Below are positions 1-10,177 of a stretch of DNA of 64,000 bases, piece by piece; positions within the stretch are counted from its first letter, which is position 1; each line of letters begins with the position of its first letter. The stretch covers positions 1 through 64,000 of the forward strand of contig NZ_JACAGN010000004.1 of the NCBI RefSeq assembly GCF_030324495.1, in the 5' to 3' direction. Below the pieces are notes generated by a model. The model ran no database searches. It worked only from the letters and a program-made list of their open reading frames with translations, and was not told where the DNA came from. This DNA comes from Myroides sp. 1354 (GTDB taxonomy: Bacteria > Bacteroidota > Bacteroidia > Flavobacteriales > Flavobacteriaceae). Made by a program: the position numbers and the translations under genes.

Positions 1-957
1 TTGATGCGCTTTACCTGTCCTGATACGATGAGTCCCTTTGGAGCGGGTGGAATCAATGCTTACGCCTACTGTGTGGGAGATCCAATCAACTTAATTGATC
101 CGACGGGACACTATGTCACTGGAGGCGTGTCTAGTATGGCCCTTGGTCGATATGGAGGAGCAACAGGGGGAATCATATTGGGATTGGTGGGAATTGTCAC
201 TTCTATTGCCACTTTTGGAGCTTCTGTGGCCGCCATGGGAGCGGTTGCTGCTAGTGTTGCTTTAACTCTTAGTTTAGCTGCAGAAGCAACGGGAATCGCG
301 AGTCTTGCAATAGGAGATAAAGATCCAGAATTATCGGCGAATTTAGGTTGGGCTTCACTGGGATTGGGAATTGCGGGTAGTATAGGTGGCGCATATAAAA
401 AGCCAGTAAAAGGATCATATAATTTGCCGAAGAACACGGATAAACTAGGTAATATTGCAGATAACCAAGTTCTTGGTTTTGAAAGTAAAGCAATGCTTTC
501 CAATAATCAAAAAGTGTACATATTAGAAGCAAAAAAAAACTTGCATAATGATCAGGCAATAATTATGGGACATGGTGAAACTATAGTAGGTGATCACTTT
601 ACATCTACATCAACTGTTCATTTTTATGCAGATGTTGGTGAAGATCTTGTTACAAGCGATTTTTATAGATCTATAACAAATGCAAATGCTCCAATGATTT
701 ACCATACTTATTTACCGAATCAACCAATACCAAATATGAATATAGGTGGTTTTAGAATGTCGAATAATGAAGGATCTCTTTATTCTATGGATATGTCTAG
801 GCTTTTAATAAAAAATATGATGGATTCTAATCTTAAAAAAGATTTATATTTATTAGAGTCGATGAATACTGTGACTCTTAGTCAGATGATGAGTAGTTTA
901 GAACCAAATTATACGGATATATTTATTGCAGCTTGTCGTAGACCAGGAGTTGTTTAA
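1..957 (+). CDS. RHS repeat-associated core protein, C-terminal part (5' truncated by window), Stv-like tip domain
   Basis: This is the 3' end of a large RHS/YD-repeat protein. The first 38 residues carry the end of the RHS core, ending in the usual NLIDPTGHY signature, so the true start lies upstream of base 1. A Gly/Ala-rich hydrophobic stretch follows (about residues 41-130), as is common between the RHS shell and its tip. The tip (about 140-318) has AIIMGHGE (His191 in an HG pair), STVHFYADVGEDL, HTYLPNQPIPN, VTLSQMM and IFIAACRRPG (Cys312). From memory this order resembles the Stv-like putative adhesin tips of RHS proteins, and HG followed by AC is reminiscent of clan CD cysteine peptidases. 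The RHS core is certain; the tip assignment is inference. RHS tips usually act as contact-dependent toxins or adhesins. A terminator follows within 115 bases and no immunity gene is evident. Confidence 0.85.
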   Translation: MMRFTCPDTMSPFGAGGINAYAYCVGDPINLIDPTGHYVTGGVSSMALGRYGGATGGIILGLVGIVTSIATFGASVAAMGAVAASVALTLSLAAEATGIASLAIGDKDPELSANLGWASLGLGIAGSIGGAYKKPVKGSYNLPKNTDKLGNIADNQVLGFESKAMLSNNQKVYILEAKKNLHNDQAIIMGHGETIVGDHFTSTSTVHFYADVGEDLVTSDFYRSITNANAPMIYHTYLPNQPIPNMNIGGFRMSNNEGSLYSMDMSRLLIKNMMDSNLKKDLYLLESMNTVTLSQMMSSLEPNYTDIFIAACRRPGVV

Positions 958-1031
958 ATTTGTATTTTATCCTATTGTACATAGTGTGTATATTCAATTT
1001 TCTATAAGAATAGAAAAGTTTAGTGAAGAAT

Positions 1032-1070
1032 AAAAAAAAGCGCATGGATTTGTTCCATGCACTTTTTTTT
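1032..1070 (+). terminator. Rho-independent terminator of the RHS gene
   Basis: GCATGGA and TCCATGC form a stem with a TTTGT loop, followed by eight T residues. An A-run precedes it, so it may also serve the minus strand. It lies 75-113 bases after the RHS stop codon. Confidence 0.8.
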
Positions 1071-1254
1071 ATCAACTAACCTTAACTATTTCTTTTATGA
1101 AATCAAATATTTATGAAGCAAATATCCTATTTCTTTGTGAATGATAAATTAAGACTAGGTTATGTTTATGTTGCTTTTTTACGACCTGATTTTTTTTCGT
1201 TTTATTCTTTTGTCAGAGTAGGACTACTCCTTAGCGAAAAAACAAATCTCAAGT

Positions 1255-2076
1255 TTATTTTCCAAAAAGATCCAAGATACTTTTTTTCTTTTCTGTCGTT
1301 TTTTCTGTTTTTTTCGTAGAATCGGTAGTGGTTTTCTTAGATGAGTTCGTAGAAGTTGTCGCTGTATTATCTTGTTTGCCGAAAACCTCTTTCAATAAGT
1401 TAGTTGAGCGAGAATTGTCTTCGTTTCCTCGAATTTTATTCTCTTCTACGGCAATCATTGTGAATACCCCATCCATTGTTTTTTCCGTTACATAATTGGT
1501 CAAATTCGGTTCAACAGGTGAAACTAAGGGCAGGCTGTTGTATTTGGTAAAAATACCTTCCCATACCTTAGTTGCTCCCACTTGAGATAAAGATTCCTCA
1601 ATAATTGGAGCGAATTTACCCGCTAATTGTTTAGATGTCTTTTCTTTTAAGTATGTAGTCGCCGAGGATTGACCTCCTAATAGGATATTTTTTGCATCGT
1701 TAAACGTCAATTCTTTAATTGCTTGTACAAAGATAGGTGTAGCCTCTTTAACTGCGTCTTCTGCTGCTCTGTTTAATAGCTGTAATCCTTGATCTGCTAC
1801 ACTGCCCATCCCCATTGAGCGAAGTGTCTTATCTACCTTTTGTAATTCTTCGGGTAACATGATTTTTACCATTTCATTCTTAAAGAATCCATCGGGTTTT
1901 GCCAATTGACTTACTTGTTCTTGAATTCCCTTATCCAAAGCTTCTTTAAGCCCTTTTCCAATCTGATCTTGGGATAGATTTCCCAATACATTTCCCAATT
2001 TACTTTGTGCGTGAACCGTATATTGGGTTCCTAATACCCCTACCAATAAGCAGGCGCTAATTAAAATTCTTCTCAT
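1255..2076 (-). CDS. DUF4197 domain-containing protein, secreted
   Basis: A 273-residue protein with an N-terminal signal peptide (hydrophobic residues 4-22, ending near HAQS) and a body matching the DUF4197 family (GLKEALDKGI near residue 41, PDGFFKNEMVKI near 61). The C-terminal 45 residues are low-complexity Lys/Thr/Ser. DUF4197 proteins are periplasmic or exported helical proteins of unknown function. The gene lies 27 bases downstream of the DUF7935-like gene on the same strand, so the two are probably co-transcribed. Family assignment is from the motif pattern; the role is unknown. Confidence 0.85.
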   Translation of the reverse strand: MRRILISACLLVGVLGTQYTVHAQSKLGNVLGNLSQDQIGKGLKEALDKGIQEQVSQLAKPDGFFKNEMVKIMLPEELQKVDKTLRSMGMGSVADQGLQLLNRAAEDAVKEATPIFVQAIKELTFNDAKNILLGGQSSATTYLKEKTSKQLAGKFAPIIEESLSQVGATKVWEGIFTKYNSLPLVSPVEPNLTNYVTEKTMDGVFTMIAVEENKIRGNEDNSRSTNLLKEVFGKQDNTATTSTNSSKKTTTDSTKKTEKTTEKKKSILDLFGK

Positions 2077-2103
2077 ACCTTTTTAATTTGTTATTGAACT
2101 GAT

Positions 2104-2640
2104 TTACTGTAAATTAGCTTTTGTCTCTTCTTTAATTGCTCGAAGTAAAATTTCCACTTTATTTTGGATTTTTACCGATTCATTCAACAAGAGGTTTTGA
2201 TACAACATAGCTGAAGTTGCTTCTGGCAATTTAGCTGTTTGTTGAATCGTTGTGATAAGGGCGTTTTTGGTATGTACAACAATAGCCCATAGTTCGGGGG
2301 AAACATAGAGTTGTTGTGTTACATTGTATTCGTATTCTTGCTCCAAATGTTGGACCAACAAATGAGCATAAGCTTGAGCATCGGTGCTAAGAGGTTGAAC
2401 CCTCAAAATTAATTTCTTTAAATCACTGCGTTCTGCATAGATAATCAATCGTTCACAGGCTTGTAATTTTAGCGCTTTGGTATCAATACCTGTTTCTTTA
2501 TTTGAGAGCTGTGCGATGATGAAACGATCTCTTTGGGCTTGTTTTTCCAAGATCTTTTGAAAAAAGACATAAGCCAGTCCCGCTACGATAAACGCTGGGA
2601 GTACATACTGAAGTGAAGTAAGTAGAAAGTTGAGATTCAT
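2104..2640 (-). CDS. DUF7935-like small membrane-anchored protein
   Basis: A 178-residue protein with one N-terminal membrane helix (about residues 5-27) followed by a basic, helical cytoplasmic part containing KLQACERLIIYAER near residue 58. It resembles the conserved flavobacterial family called DUF7935, whose function is not known. It is upstream of and probably co-transcribed with the DUF4197 gene. It is divergent from the helicase gene, whose promoter sits in the 120 bases between them. Confidence 0.7.
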   Translation of the reverse strand: MNLNFLLTSLQYVLPAFIVAGLAYVFFQKILEKQAQRDRFIIAQLSNKETGIDTKALKLQACERLIIYAERSDLKKLILRVQPLSTDAQAYAHLLVQHLEQEYEYNVTQQLYVSPELWAIVVHTKNALITTIQQTAKLPEATSAMLYQNLLLNESVKIQNKVEILLRAIKEETKANLQ

Positions 2641-2707
2641 GTGAAATAAATTTCAACAAAAGTAAGAATTATTGCGAAAGATAAAAATGCTTTAATGACA
2701 ACAAAAC

Positions 2708-2738
2708 TTGCTATAAACTAATAGTAGTTGTAATTTTG
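2708..2738 (+). promoter_or_regulatory. Bacteroidota sigma-A type promoter for the helicase gene
   Basis: TTG at 2708-2710 and TAATTTTG at 2731-2738 are separated by 20 bases. This matches the Flavobacteriaceae -33/-7 consensus (TTG and TAnnTTTG). The start codon follows 22 bases after the -7 element. Confidence 0.55.
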
Positions 2739-2760
2739 GCTTTTTACGGTTTTAGACACT

Positions 2761-5100
2761 ATGCAAAGTTATATTGATCAACTTAATGAAGCTCAAAGAG
2801 CACCTGTACTGCAGAAAGACGGTCCCATGATTGTGATTGCTGGAGCAGGTTCGGGAAAAACAAGAGTATTAACCTTGAGAATTGCTTATTTAATGCATCA
2901 AGGAGTGGATGCTTTTAATATTTTATCCTTAACTTTTACCAATAAAGCAGCGCGAGAAATGAAAAATCGCATCGCTCAGATTGTGGGAAGTAGTGAGGCT
3001 AAAAACCTTTGGATGGGAACGTTTCACTCAGTTTTCGCCCGCATATTGCGTTCCGAAGCAGATCATTTAGGGTATCCGAGTAACTTTTCTATTTACGATT
3101 CTCAAGATAGTCAGCGCTTAATTGGTCAAATTATCAAAGAGTTGCAATTAGATAAGGATATCTATAAACCCAAAGAAGTAGCGAGCCGTATTTCTACCTA
3201 TAAGAATAACTTAGTTACAGTAAAGGCATATTTTAATGATGCCGAACTTCAAGAGGCAGATGCTATGAGTAAAAGACCGCGCATAGGGGAAATTTACGAG
3301 CATTATGTAGAACGTTGCTTTAAAGCGGGCGCGATGGATTTTGATGATTTGTTGTTGAAAACTAACGAATTATTAACTCGTTTTCCTGATGTGCTTGCTA
3401 AATACCAAGACCGATTCCGCTATATTTTAGTAGATGAGTATCAAGATACGAATAACTCTCAGTATCTAATTGTACGCGCTTTGTCAGATCGCTTTCAAAA
3501 TATTTGTGTAGTAGGAGATGATGCCCAAAGTATTTACGCGTTCCGAGGAGCCAACATCAACAATATCTTAAACTTCCAAAAGGATTTTGACAATGTGCAA
3601 ACCTATCGTTTGGAACAGAACTACCGCTCTTCTAAAAATATTGTAGAAGCTGCGAATACCATTATTGACAAGAATAAAGTCAAGCTAGAAAAAGTGGTTT
3701 GGACAGATAATGATTTTGGCCCCAAGATTAAAGTACACCGCTCACTAACGGATGGAGAAGAAGGACGTTTTGTAGCGTCAACTATTTTTGAAGAAAAAAT
3801 GCAAAATCAAAAAAACAACAGTGATTTTGCTATTTTATACCGTACCAATGCACAATCACGTGCCATGGAGGATGCCTTGAGAAAAAGAGATATTCCCTAC
3901 CGTATTTATGGGGGACTTTCTTTCTATCAACGCAAGGAAATTAAAGATGTATTGAGCTATTTGCGCTTGATTATCAATCCCAAAGATGAAGAAGCTTTGG
4001 TACGTGTAATTAATTACCCCGCTCGCGGAATTGGTGCAACTACACTAGATAAATTGACGATTGCCGCTAATCACTATAAGCGTTCAATCTTTGAAGTGAT
4101 GAGTCATATTGATAAAATTGACTTGAAAATCACGGCAGGGACCAAGAATAAACTGACTGATTTTGTCAATATGGTCAAGGCTTTTCAAGCGTTGGAAGAA
4201 ACCAAAGATGCCTATGAAATGGTGGAACACGTAGTGAAAAAGACGGGATTGGTACAAGAGCTACGCAAGGATACTACACCAGAGGGAATCACACGTATGG
4301 AAAATATTGAGGAGTTGCTCAATGGTATCAAAGATTTTATCGAAGGACAACGCGAAATTGACGGTGCTAGAGGTGCTTTATCTGAATTCTTAGAGGATGT
4401 GGCCTTGGCAACGGACTTAGATAAAGATACAGGAGATGATGATCGCGTGGCTTTGATGACGATTCACTTAGCTAAAGGGTTAGAGTTTCCTACAGTTTTC
4501 TGTGTGGGAATGGAAGAGGACTTGTTTCCAAGTGCGATGAGTAGTAGTACGCGAACAGAGTTAGAAGAGGAAAGAAGATTGTTTTATGTTGCCCTAACGC
4601 GTGCAGAACATCAAGCTTATTTGACTTATGCCCAATCGAGATACCGCTGGGGAAAACTTATCGACTGTGATCCATCTCGATTTATTCAAGAAATTGACGA
4701 TCAATATCTTGAATTCTTGACGCCTGTAGAAACGAATTACCGTTATACACCCAAAATTGACGCTGATATCTTTGGCGATGTAGATAAAAGCAAATTGAGA
4801 TTAGCAAAACCTGTCAATGGTACTCCGCCTGCTTATTTGAAAAACAATGAAGAACCCGTTTTAGATCGAAATATCCGAAAATTAAAACCTGTTAACTCAA
4901 CTTCTACATCCAGTGGGAACGCAGATGCATCAAACAGTGGATTGGTCATTGGTCAACGCGTAATGCATGAGCGATTTGGACAGGGAGTTATCTTAAACCT
5001 TGAAGGAGTAGGGGCAGATCGCAAGGCGGAAATCAATTTCGATGTAGGGGGAATAAAAAAATTATTATTGCGATTTGCGAAGCTTCAAGTTTTAGCGTAA
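2761..5100 (+). CDS. pcrA: ATP-dependent DNA helicase, UvrD/PcrA type (SF1A)
   Basis: A 779-residue superfamily 1A helicase that unwinds DNA 3'-to-5' in excision repair and replication restart. Visible motifs are Walker A AGAGSGKT (residues 27-34), motif Ia LTFTNKAAREM, DEXX box VDEYQDTN (about 224), GDDAQSIYAFRGA (about 252), the QNYRSS motif, and TIHLAKGLEFP and YVALTRA in the second RecA-like domain. The last 55 residues (GQRVMHERFGQG onward) look like the Tudor-like tail of PcrA/UvrD that binds RNA polymerase. Length is slightly above the family norm. A consensus promoter lies just upstream, and the next gene starts 28 bases after the stop. Confidence 0.95.
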   Translation: MQSYIDQLNEAQRAPVLQKDGPMIVIAGAGSGKTRVLTLRIAYLMHQGVDAFNILSLTFTNKAAREMKNRIAQIVGSSEAKNLWMGTFHSVFARILRSEADHLGYPSNFSIYDSQDSQRLIGQIIKELQLDKDIYKPKEVASRISTYKNNLVTVKAYFNDAELQEADAMSKRPRIGEIYEHYVERCFKAGAMDFDDLLLKTNELLTRFPDVLAKYQDRFRYILVDEYQDTNNSQYLIVRALSDRFQNICVVGDDAQSIYAFRGANINNILNFQKDFDNVQTYRLEQNYRSSKNIVEAANTIIDKNKVKLEKVVWTDNDFGPKIKVHRSLTDGEEGRFVASTIFEEKMQNQKNNSDFAILYRTNAQSRAMEDALRKRDIPYRIYGGLSFYQRKEIKDVLSYLRLIINPKDEEALVRVINYPARGIGATTLDKLTIAANHYKRSIFEVMSHIDKIDLKITAGTKNKLTDFVNMVKAFQALEETKDAYEMVEHVVKKTGLVQELRKDTTPEGITRMENIEELLNGIKDFIEGQREIDGARGALSEFLEDVALATDLDKDTGDDDRVALMTIHLAKGLEFPTVFCVGMEEDLFPSAMSSSTRTELEEERRLFYVALTRAEHQAYLTYAQSRYRWGKLIDCDPSRFIQEIDDQYLEFLTPVETNYRYTPKIDADIFGDVDKSKLRLAKPVNGTPPAYLKNNEEPVLDRNIRKLKPVNSTSTSSGNADASNSGLVIGQRVMHERFGQGVILNLEGVGADRKAEINFDVGGIKKLLLRFAKLQVLA

Positions 5101-5128
5101 ATTGTATAAAACAATAAAAACCAATACT

Positions 5129-5749
5129 ATGGCACAGTTTGTAAAGATTTATCCAGAAAATCCAAATGAAAAAGAGATTAATAAGGTAGTGGATGTACTA
5201 CGCGATGGAGGATTGATTATCTATCCAACTGATACCGTATATGGATTAGGTTGTGATATTACCAATACAAAAGCATTAGAGCGAATTGCTCGATTAAAAG
5301 GAATTAAATTAGATAAAGCGAACTTCTCTTTTATTTGCCATGATTTGAGTAATATCTCAGATTATATCAAGCAAATTGATACCGCTACATTTAAAATTCT
5401 CAAAAAAGCATTACCAGGTCCTTATACCTTTATTTTGCCTGGAAATAACAATCTTCCCAAAGAATTTAGAAAGAAAAAAACAGTGGGTATTCGCGTGCCG
5501 GACAATAATATTGCAAGAGAAATTGTGCGTAAACTCGGCAACCCTATCGTTTCCACTTCCATTTATGATGAAGATGAGATTTTAGAATATACAACAGATC
5601 CTGAATTGATTTTAGAGAAATGGAACAATACCGTAGATTTGATAATTGACGGGGGGTATGGTGATAATCAAGCATCTACCGTAATTGATTTGTCTGGATT
5701 TGAACCAGAAATCATCAGAGAAGGAAAAGGATCAATTGATATTTTCTAA
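5129..5749 (+). CDS. L-threonylcarbamoyladenylate synthase (Sua5/YciO/YrdC family)
   Basis: Makes threonylcarbamoyl-AMP from Thr, bicarbonate and ATP, the first step of t6A37 tRNA modification. The 206-residue protein holds the YrdC fold alone (TDTVYGLGCDI and RLKGI in the N-terminal half, LPGPYTFILPG and VGIRVPDN in the middle, ASTVIDLSG near the end) and lacks the extra Sua5 domain. I chose the ATG at 5129. A TTG at 5102 would add nine residues that do not fit the family. It follows the helicase closely and may share its transcript. Confidence 0.9.
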   Translation: MAQFVKIYPENPNEKEINKVVDVLRDGGLIIYPTDTVYGLGCDITNTKALERIARLKGIKLDKANFSFICHDLSNISDYIKQIDTATFKILKKALPGPYTFILPGNNNLPKEFRKKKTVGIRVPDNNIAREIVRKLGNPIVSTSIYDEDEILEYTTDPELILEKWNNTVDLIIDGGYGDNQASTVIDLSGFEPEIIREGKGSIDIF

Positions 5750-5896
5750 ATTATAGGAACAAAAATCAAATATTTTTTAAATTTAATAAAGTCAAATTCA
5801 AGAATAAATAGGACATATGTAGAATTAAATTAGGGAAATTAAAACCTAATTATTATTTTTGTATCTGTTTATTTTTAAAGCTAAACGTATTACACT

Positions 5897-7090
5897 ATGA
5901 ATTTACATGAATTTCAAGGTAAAGAAATATTAGCTAGCTACGGAGTTAGAGTACAACGTGGTTTAGTAGCTAACAACGCAGATGAAGCTGTTGAAAAAGC
6001 AAAACAACTTACAGAAGAAACTGGTACAAGTTGGTATGTAGTAAAAGCTCAAATCCATGCTGGGGGAAGAGGTAAAGGAGGAGGAGTAAAGTTAGCTAAG
6101 AACTTAGATGAAGTAAAAGAGCTAGCTGGAAAAATCATCGGAATGGACTTAATTACTCCACAAACTCCACCAGAGGGAAAAAGAGTAAATAGAGTATTAA
6201 TCGCAGAAGATGTGTACTACCCAGGTGAAAGCGAAGTTAGCGAGTTCTACATGTCTGTATTATTAGACCGTGCTAAAGGTAGAAATATGATTATGTATTC
6301 TACTGAAGGTGGGATGGATATTGAAGAAGTTGCTGAGAAAACTCCACACTTAATCTTTAAAGAAGAAATCGATCCAGCTGTTGGATTGCAAGGTTTCCAA
6401 GCAAGAAGAATTGCATTCAACTTAGGTTTATCAGGAAATGCATTCAAAGAAATGGTTAAATTCGTTGACGCATTGTACAACGCTTACATGGGAAGTGATT
6501 CTTCTATGTTCGAAATTAACCCGGTATTAAAAACATCTGATGATAAAATTTTAGCTGTTGATGCTAAAGTAACAATCGATGACAACGCATTGTACAGACA
6601 AAAAGTATATGCTGAGTATAGAGATACAACAGAAGAGCGTCCAATCGAAGTTGAAGCTAAAGAAGCAGGATTAAACTATGTAGATTTAGATGGAACTGTT
6701 GGATGTATGGTTAACGGTGCTGGTTTAGCAATGGCTACGATGGACTTAATTAAATATGCAGGTTATGAACCGGCAAACTTCTTAGACGTAGGAGGAACAG
6801 CTGATGCTAAACGTGTTGAAATCGCGTTCCGTATCATCTTAAAAGATCCAAACGTAAAAGCTATCTTAATTAACATCTTCGGAGGAATCGTTCGTTGTGA
6901 CCGTGTTGCTCAAGGGGTTGTAGATGCATACAAAAACATGGGAGACGATATTAAAGTGCCTATCATCGTTCGTTTACAAGGAACAAACGCTGAATTAGCA
7001 AAAGAATTAATCGACCAATCAGGTATGCCAATCTTATCAGCTGTAGCTTTCCAAGAAGCAGCAGATCAAGTGAAAGCAGCTTTATCATAA
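5897..7090 (+). CDS. sucC: Succinyl-CoA synthetase beta subunit (ADP-forming)
   Basis: TCA-cycle enzyme subunit that couples succinyl-CoA hydrolysis to ATP (or GTP) formation together with SucD. The 397 residues begin with the conserved [12 protein letters not shown]. They contain the ATP-grasp domain with [12 protein letters not shown] (about 57-68), the beta-subunit CoA-ligase domain with the LDVGGTA and [10 protein letters not shown] motifs, and end with QVKAAL. Length is normal. No sucD is present in the window, so alpha and beta are unlinked here. A -7 like TATTTTTG lies at 5864-5871, and a strong terminator follows the gene. Confidence 0.97.
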   Translation: MNLHEFQGKEILASYGVRVQRGLVANNADEAVEKAKQLTEETGTSWYVVKAQIHAGGRGKGGGVKLAKNLDEVKELAGKIIGMDLITPQTPPEGKRVNRVLIAEDVYYPGESEVSEFYMSVLLDRAKGRNMIMYSTEGGMDIEEVAEKTPHLIFKEEIDPAVGLQGFQARRIAFNLGLSGNAFKEMVKFVDALYNAYMGSDSSMFEINPVLKTSDDKILAVDAKVTIDDNALYRQKVYAEYRDTTEERPIEVEAKEAGLNYVDLDGTVGCMVNGAGLAMATMDLIKYAGYEPANFLDVGGTADAKRVEIAFRIILKDPNVKAILINIFGGIVRCDRVAQGVVDAYKNMGDDIKVPIIVRLQGTNAELAKELIDQSGMPILSAVAFQEAADQVKAALS

Positions 7091-7181
7091 ATGGTTAAGA
7101 GTGATGAGAAAAGAGTGAATTTTCTGATGAAAGAAATTTACATTCATTCATAAAAATTCTTACACTATCACAATACTATAT

Positions 7182-7217
7182 AAAAAGCAGTAAACTTTCG
7201 TTTACTGCTTTTTTTGT
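7182..7217 (+). terminator. Terminator of sucC
   Basis: AAGCAGTAAA and TTTACTGCTT pair around a CTTTCG-type loop, followed by a T-run. It is about 90 bases after the sucC stop. Confidence 0.85.
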
Positions 7218-7220
7218 TTT

Positions 7221-7308
7221 CAGTTATCGATAGATTTTCTTATTTAAGGACATTTGTTCTTCAATCGATCATCTGGCGAAAAAGCAATTGGCAAAAAAGC
7301 AATTTTTC
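7221..7308. repeat. Dispersed intergenic repeat, copy A
   Basis: This stretch aligns without gaps to 28141-28228. Shared blocks include ATTTAAGGA, AATCGAT, ATCTGG and GCAAAAAAGC. Roughly four bases in five match by eye. No coding signal was found in either copy. Both copies sit directly after a terminator in an intergenic gap. Confidence 0.6.
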
Positions 7309-7368
7309 CATCCATCGATATTTAATCATGCCATGGACCAATTGCCATTGGTCCCTACGTATCTCACC

Positions 7369-7395
7369 AAACAAACAAACAAACAAACAAACAAC
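7369..7395. repeat. CAAA microsatellite
   Basis: About six perfect CAAA units. It lies in the gap between sucC and clpB, next to the clpB terminator. Several other gaps in this window hold similar AAC/AACA-rich tracts (14598-14622, 28290-28390, 43352-43384). Confidence 0.7.
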
Positions 7396-7403
7396 AAGCA
7401 GTC

Positions 7404-7437
7404 AAAAAAAAACCACCCCTACAAAGGAATGGTTTTT
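7404..7437 (-). terminator. Terminator of clpB
   Basis: Read on the minus strand, AAAACCA pairs with TGGTTTT around a loop containing TCCTTTGTAGGG and is followed by a long T-run. The same loop sequence occurs in the ABC transporter terminator at 14332-14364. Confidence 0.75.
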
Positions 7438-7451
7438 CTTCTATCGATAAT

Positions 7452-7486
7452 TTACTGTCAACTGTTTACTGTTAACCGTTAACCCA
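7452..7486. repeat. Degenerate heptanucleotide tandem repeat
   Basis: Five consecutive 7-base units: TTACTGT, CAACTGT, TTACTGT, TAACCGT, TAACCCA. Related heptads (GTTATCA, GTTAACG, GTTTACT on the other strand) occur at 14284-14312, 28136-28156 and 28239-28259. The array ends four bases from the clpB stop codon. Confidence 0.7.
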
Positions 7487-7489
7487 ATC

Positions 7490-10075
7490 TTACTTGTTTC
7501 TGAAAACTAACTCATCATTGAAAGAGTCAAGTAAAATCATACTTTCCGCTTTGACAGTACCTCCTAAGATTTCTTTCGATAATTTGTTTAGTACTTCTCG
7601 CTGAACGACTCTTTTTACAGGGCGTGCACCAAATTGTGGGTCAAATCCCTTGCGCGCTAAGAATTCTTTCGCTTCCTTCGTAGCTTCCAAGTGGATGTTT
7701 TGCTCATTTAGCATCTTCATAACTCCTTGCAATTGAATGTCTACAATTTGAAGGATGTTGTCTTGCGTCAATGGTGTAAACATGACCACTTCATCAATAC
7801 GGTTTAAGAATTCTGGGCGAACGCTTTGTTTTAATACGTTCAGTACTTCTTCTTTTGCTTCTTCTGATGCTTGTTCAATATCGTTAATCTGTTCAAACTT
7901 TTCTTGGATAATGTGACTACCCATGTTAGACGTCATGATGATAATTGTATTTTTAAAGTCAGCCAAACGTCCTTTATTGTCAGTTAAACGTCCTTCATCC
8001 AATACTTGAAGAAGGATATTAAAGGTATCTGGATGCGCTTTTTCAATCTCATCTAAGAGTACTACTGAATACGGTTTTCTACGTACGGCTTCAGTCAATT
8101 GACCACCTTCGTCATAACCTACATATCCTGGAGGCGCTCCAACTAATCTGCTTACACTATGACGCTCAGAATACTCACTCATATCAATACGCGTCATTGC
8201 ATTTTCATCGTCAAAGAGGTAAGTAGCTAATGCTTTAGCTAGCTCCGTTTTACCAACTCCAGTTGTTCCTAAGAACAAGAAGGAGCCAATCGGTTTCTTC
8301 GGATCTTGTAATCCAGCGCGACTTCTACGTACGGCGTCACTAATGGCTTCAATCGCTTCTTCTTGACCTACTACGCGTTTGTGTAGCTCGTCTTCTAAGT
8401 GCAAGAGTTTTTCTCTTTCACTTTGCAGCATTTTCGTTACAGGAACACCTGTCCATTTGGCAACTACTTCAGCAATATCATCACTGGTCACTTCCTCTTT
8501 AATTAAAGAATGCCCTTTTTGATTTTCCTCTAATTGAGCTTGCGCTTTTTCAAGTTCTTCTTGCGCTTGTTTGATTTTACCATAGCGCAACTCAGCAACT
8601 TTTCCATAATCTCCTTCGCGTTCTGCTTTTTCTGCTTCTAGTTTAAAGGTTTCGATCTCCTGTTTACAAGCCTGAACACGATCAACAACCTCTTTTTCCG
8701 ATTGCCATTTGGTGAAAATTTCGTTTCGTTCTTCTTTTAAATTCGCTAATTCAAGCCCAAGAAGTTTTAATTTATCTTCGTCATTTTCGCGTTTAATCGC
8801 TTCAATTTCAATTTCTAATTGCATGATTCGACGATCTAAAACATCCAATTCCTCAGGTTTAGAGTTGATCTCCATGCGCAATTTAGCTGCAGCCTCGTCC
8901 ATTAAATCAATCGCTTTATCTGGTAAGAAACGATTGGTAATATAGCGTTCAGATAAATTTACAGCTGCAATAATCGCCTCGTCTTTGATGCGTACTTTGT
9001 GGTGTGCTTCGTATTTTTCTTTAATACCACGCAAAATTGAAATCGCGCTTTCTGTATCTGGTTCGTCGACAATTACCTTTTGGAAACGGCGTTCGAGTGC
9101 TTTATCTTTTTCAAAATACTTTTGATATTCATCTAGGGTTGTTGCTCCAATAGAACGCAGCTCACCACGGGCTAGGGCTGGTTTTAAGATGTTAGCTGCA
9201 TCCATAGCACCCTCACCACCACCAGCACCAACTAAGGTGTGAATCTCATCGATAAACAAGATAATTTGCCCTTCTGAAGTGGTTACTTCTTTTACTACCG
9301 ACTTTAATCGCTCTTCAAATTCCCCTTTGTATTTGGCTCCCGCAATTAGCGCTCCCATGTCCAAAGAAAAGATTTGTTTGTCCTTTAGATTTTCCGGAAC
9401 GTCTTGTTGTACAATACGATGGGCTAATCCCTCTGCAATTGCAGTTTTACCAACTCCAGGTTCTCCAATTAACATAGGGTTGTTTTTGGTGCGTCGACTC
9501 AAAATTTGCAACACACGTCGAATCTCTTCATCTCGACCAATAACCGGATCTAGTTTTCCTTCATAGGCCAATTTCGTTAGGTTGTTGGCGTATTTATTCA
9601 GTGAATTATAAGTTTCTTCCGCTGAAGCTGATGTTACACGAGCTCCATTGCGAATCTCTTGAATAGCCGCTTCCAATTGCTTTTCAGTCGCTCCTTGATC
9701 TTTCAACATTTGAGCTACTGTGCTTTTTGATTTGAAAATAGCTAATAGTAAATGCTCGATGGAAACATATTCATCTTTCATTTTGGTTGCAATAGCTTGA
9801 GCCTCTGTTAAAGCTGTAGCTGCATCTCTAGACAAGCCAATCTGTCCACCTTCTACTTTGGCAAAACGACTAATCGTTGCATCTAAAGCAGATTCAAAAG
9901 CAGATACATTGATGTTTAACTTCTTTAAAATAAATGGAGTAACGTTTTCGTCTACTTCCAAAATAGCTTTGAAGAGATGTTCGTTCTCTATTTGTTGTTG
10001 ACCCAAACCTTGCACAATAACTTGTGCACGCTGTAGGGCCTCTTGTGATTTTATTGTAAAATTGTTCAAGTTCAT
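7490..10075 (-). CDS. clpB: ATP-dependent disaggregase ClpB
   Basis: Hexameric AAA+ chaperone that works with DnaK to rescue aggregated proteins after heat stress. The 861 residues show the Clp N-domain (about 1-145), first ATPase domain with Walker A GEPGVGKT near residue 205 and [20 protein letters not shown], the coiled-coil middle domain (about 400-530), and a second ATPase domain with GTTGVGKT near 603 and [20 protein letters not shown]. Length is typical. The ATG is followed by the standard [13 protein letters not shown]. It is monocistronic: its own terminator lies downstream and ytxJ is divergent. Confidence 0.98.
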   Translation of the reverse strand: MNLNNFTIKSQEALQRAQVIVQGLGQQQIENEHLFKAILEVDENVTPFILKKLNINVSAFESALDATISRFAKVEGGQIGLSRDAATALTEAQAIATKMKDEYVSIEHLLLAIFKSKSTVAQMLKDQGATEKQLEAAIQEIRNGARVTSASAEETYNSLNKYANNLTKLAYEGKLDPVIGRDEEIRRVLQILSRRTKNNPMLIGEPGVGKTAIAEGLAHRIVQQDVPENLKDKQIFSLDMGALIAGAKYKGEFEERLKSVVKEVTTSEGQIILFIDEIHTLVGAGGGEGAMDAANILKPALARGELRSIGATTLDEYQKYFEKDKALERRFQKVIVDEPDTESAISILRGIKEKYEAHHKVRIKDEAIIAAVNLSERYITNRFLPDKAIDLMDEAAAKLRMEINSKPEELDVLDRRIMQLEIEIEAIKRENDEDKLKLLGLELANLKEERNEIFTKWQSEKEVVDRVQACKQEIETFKLEAEKAEREGDYGKVAELRYGKIKQAQEELEKAQAQLEENQKGHSLIKEEVTSDDIAEVVAKWTGVPVTKMLQSEREKLLHLEDELHKRVVGQEEAIEAISDAVRRSRAGLQDPKKPIGSFLFLGTTGVGKTELAKALATYLFDDENAMTRIDMSEYSERHSVSRLVGAPPGYVGYDEGGQLTEAVRRKPYSVVLLDEIEKAHPDTFNILLQVLDEGRLTDNKGRLADFKNTIIIMTSNMGSHIIQEKFEQINDIEQASEEAKEEVLNVLKQSVRPEFLNRIDEVVMFTPLTQDNILQIVDIQLQGVMKMLNEQNIHLEATKEAKEFLARKGFDPQFGARPVKRVVQREVLNKLSKEILGGTVKAESMILLDSFNDELVFRNK

Positions 10076-10177
10076 TTTCTATTTTTTTTTGCGTTGTACT
10101 ATACTTTTTACAAGATGTATTCCAATCTTAAATTTACGACTTTTTGTCCAAAATTATTTCTATATTTGTATGTAATG

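Noticed and set aside
1113..1319. 68-residue plus-strand ORF after RHS, considered as immunity protein
   Set aside because: It overlaps the DUF4197 3' end, has a Phe/Lys composition typical of AT-rich shadows and follows the RHS terminator.
5102..5128. TTG start for the threonylcarbamoyl-AMP synthase
   Set aside because: It adds residues not typical of the family, and the ATG at 5129 is a better start.
7214..7482. Two overlapping plus-strand ORFs in the sucC-clpB gap
   Set aside because: They run through repeats and the minus-strand terminator; no homologue or start signal is apparent.
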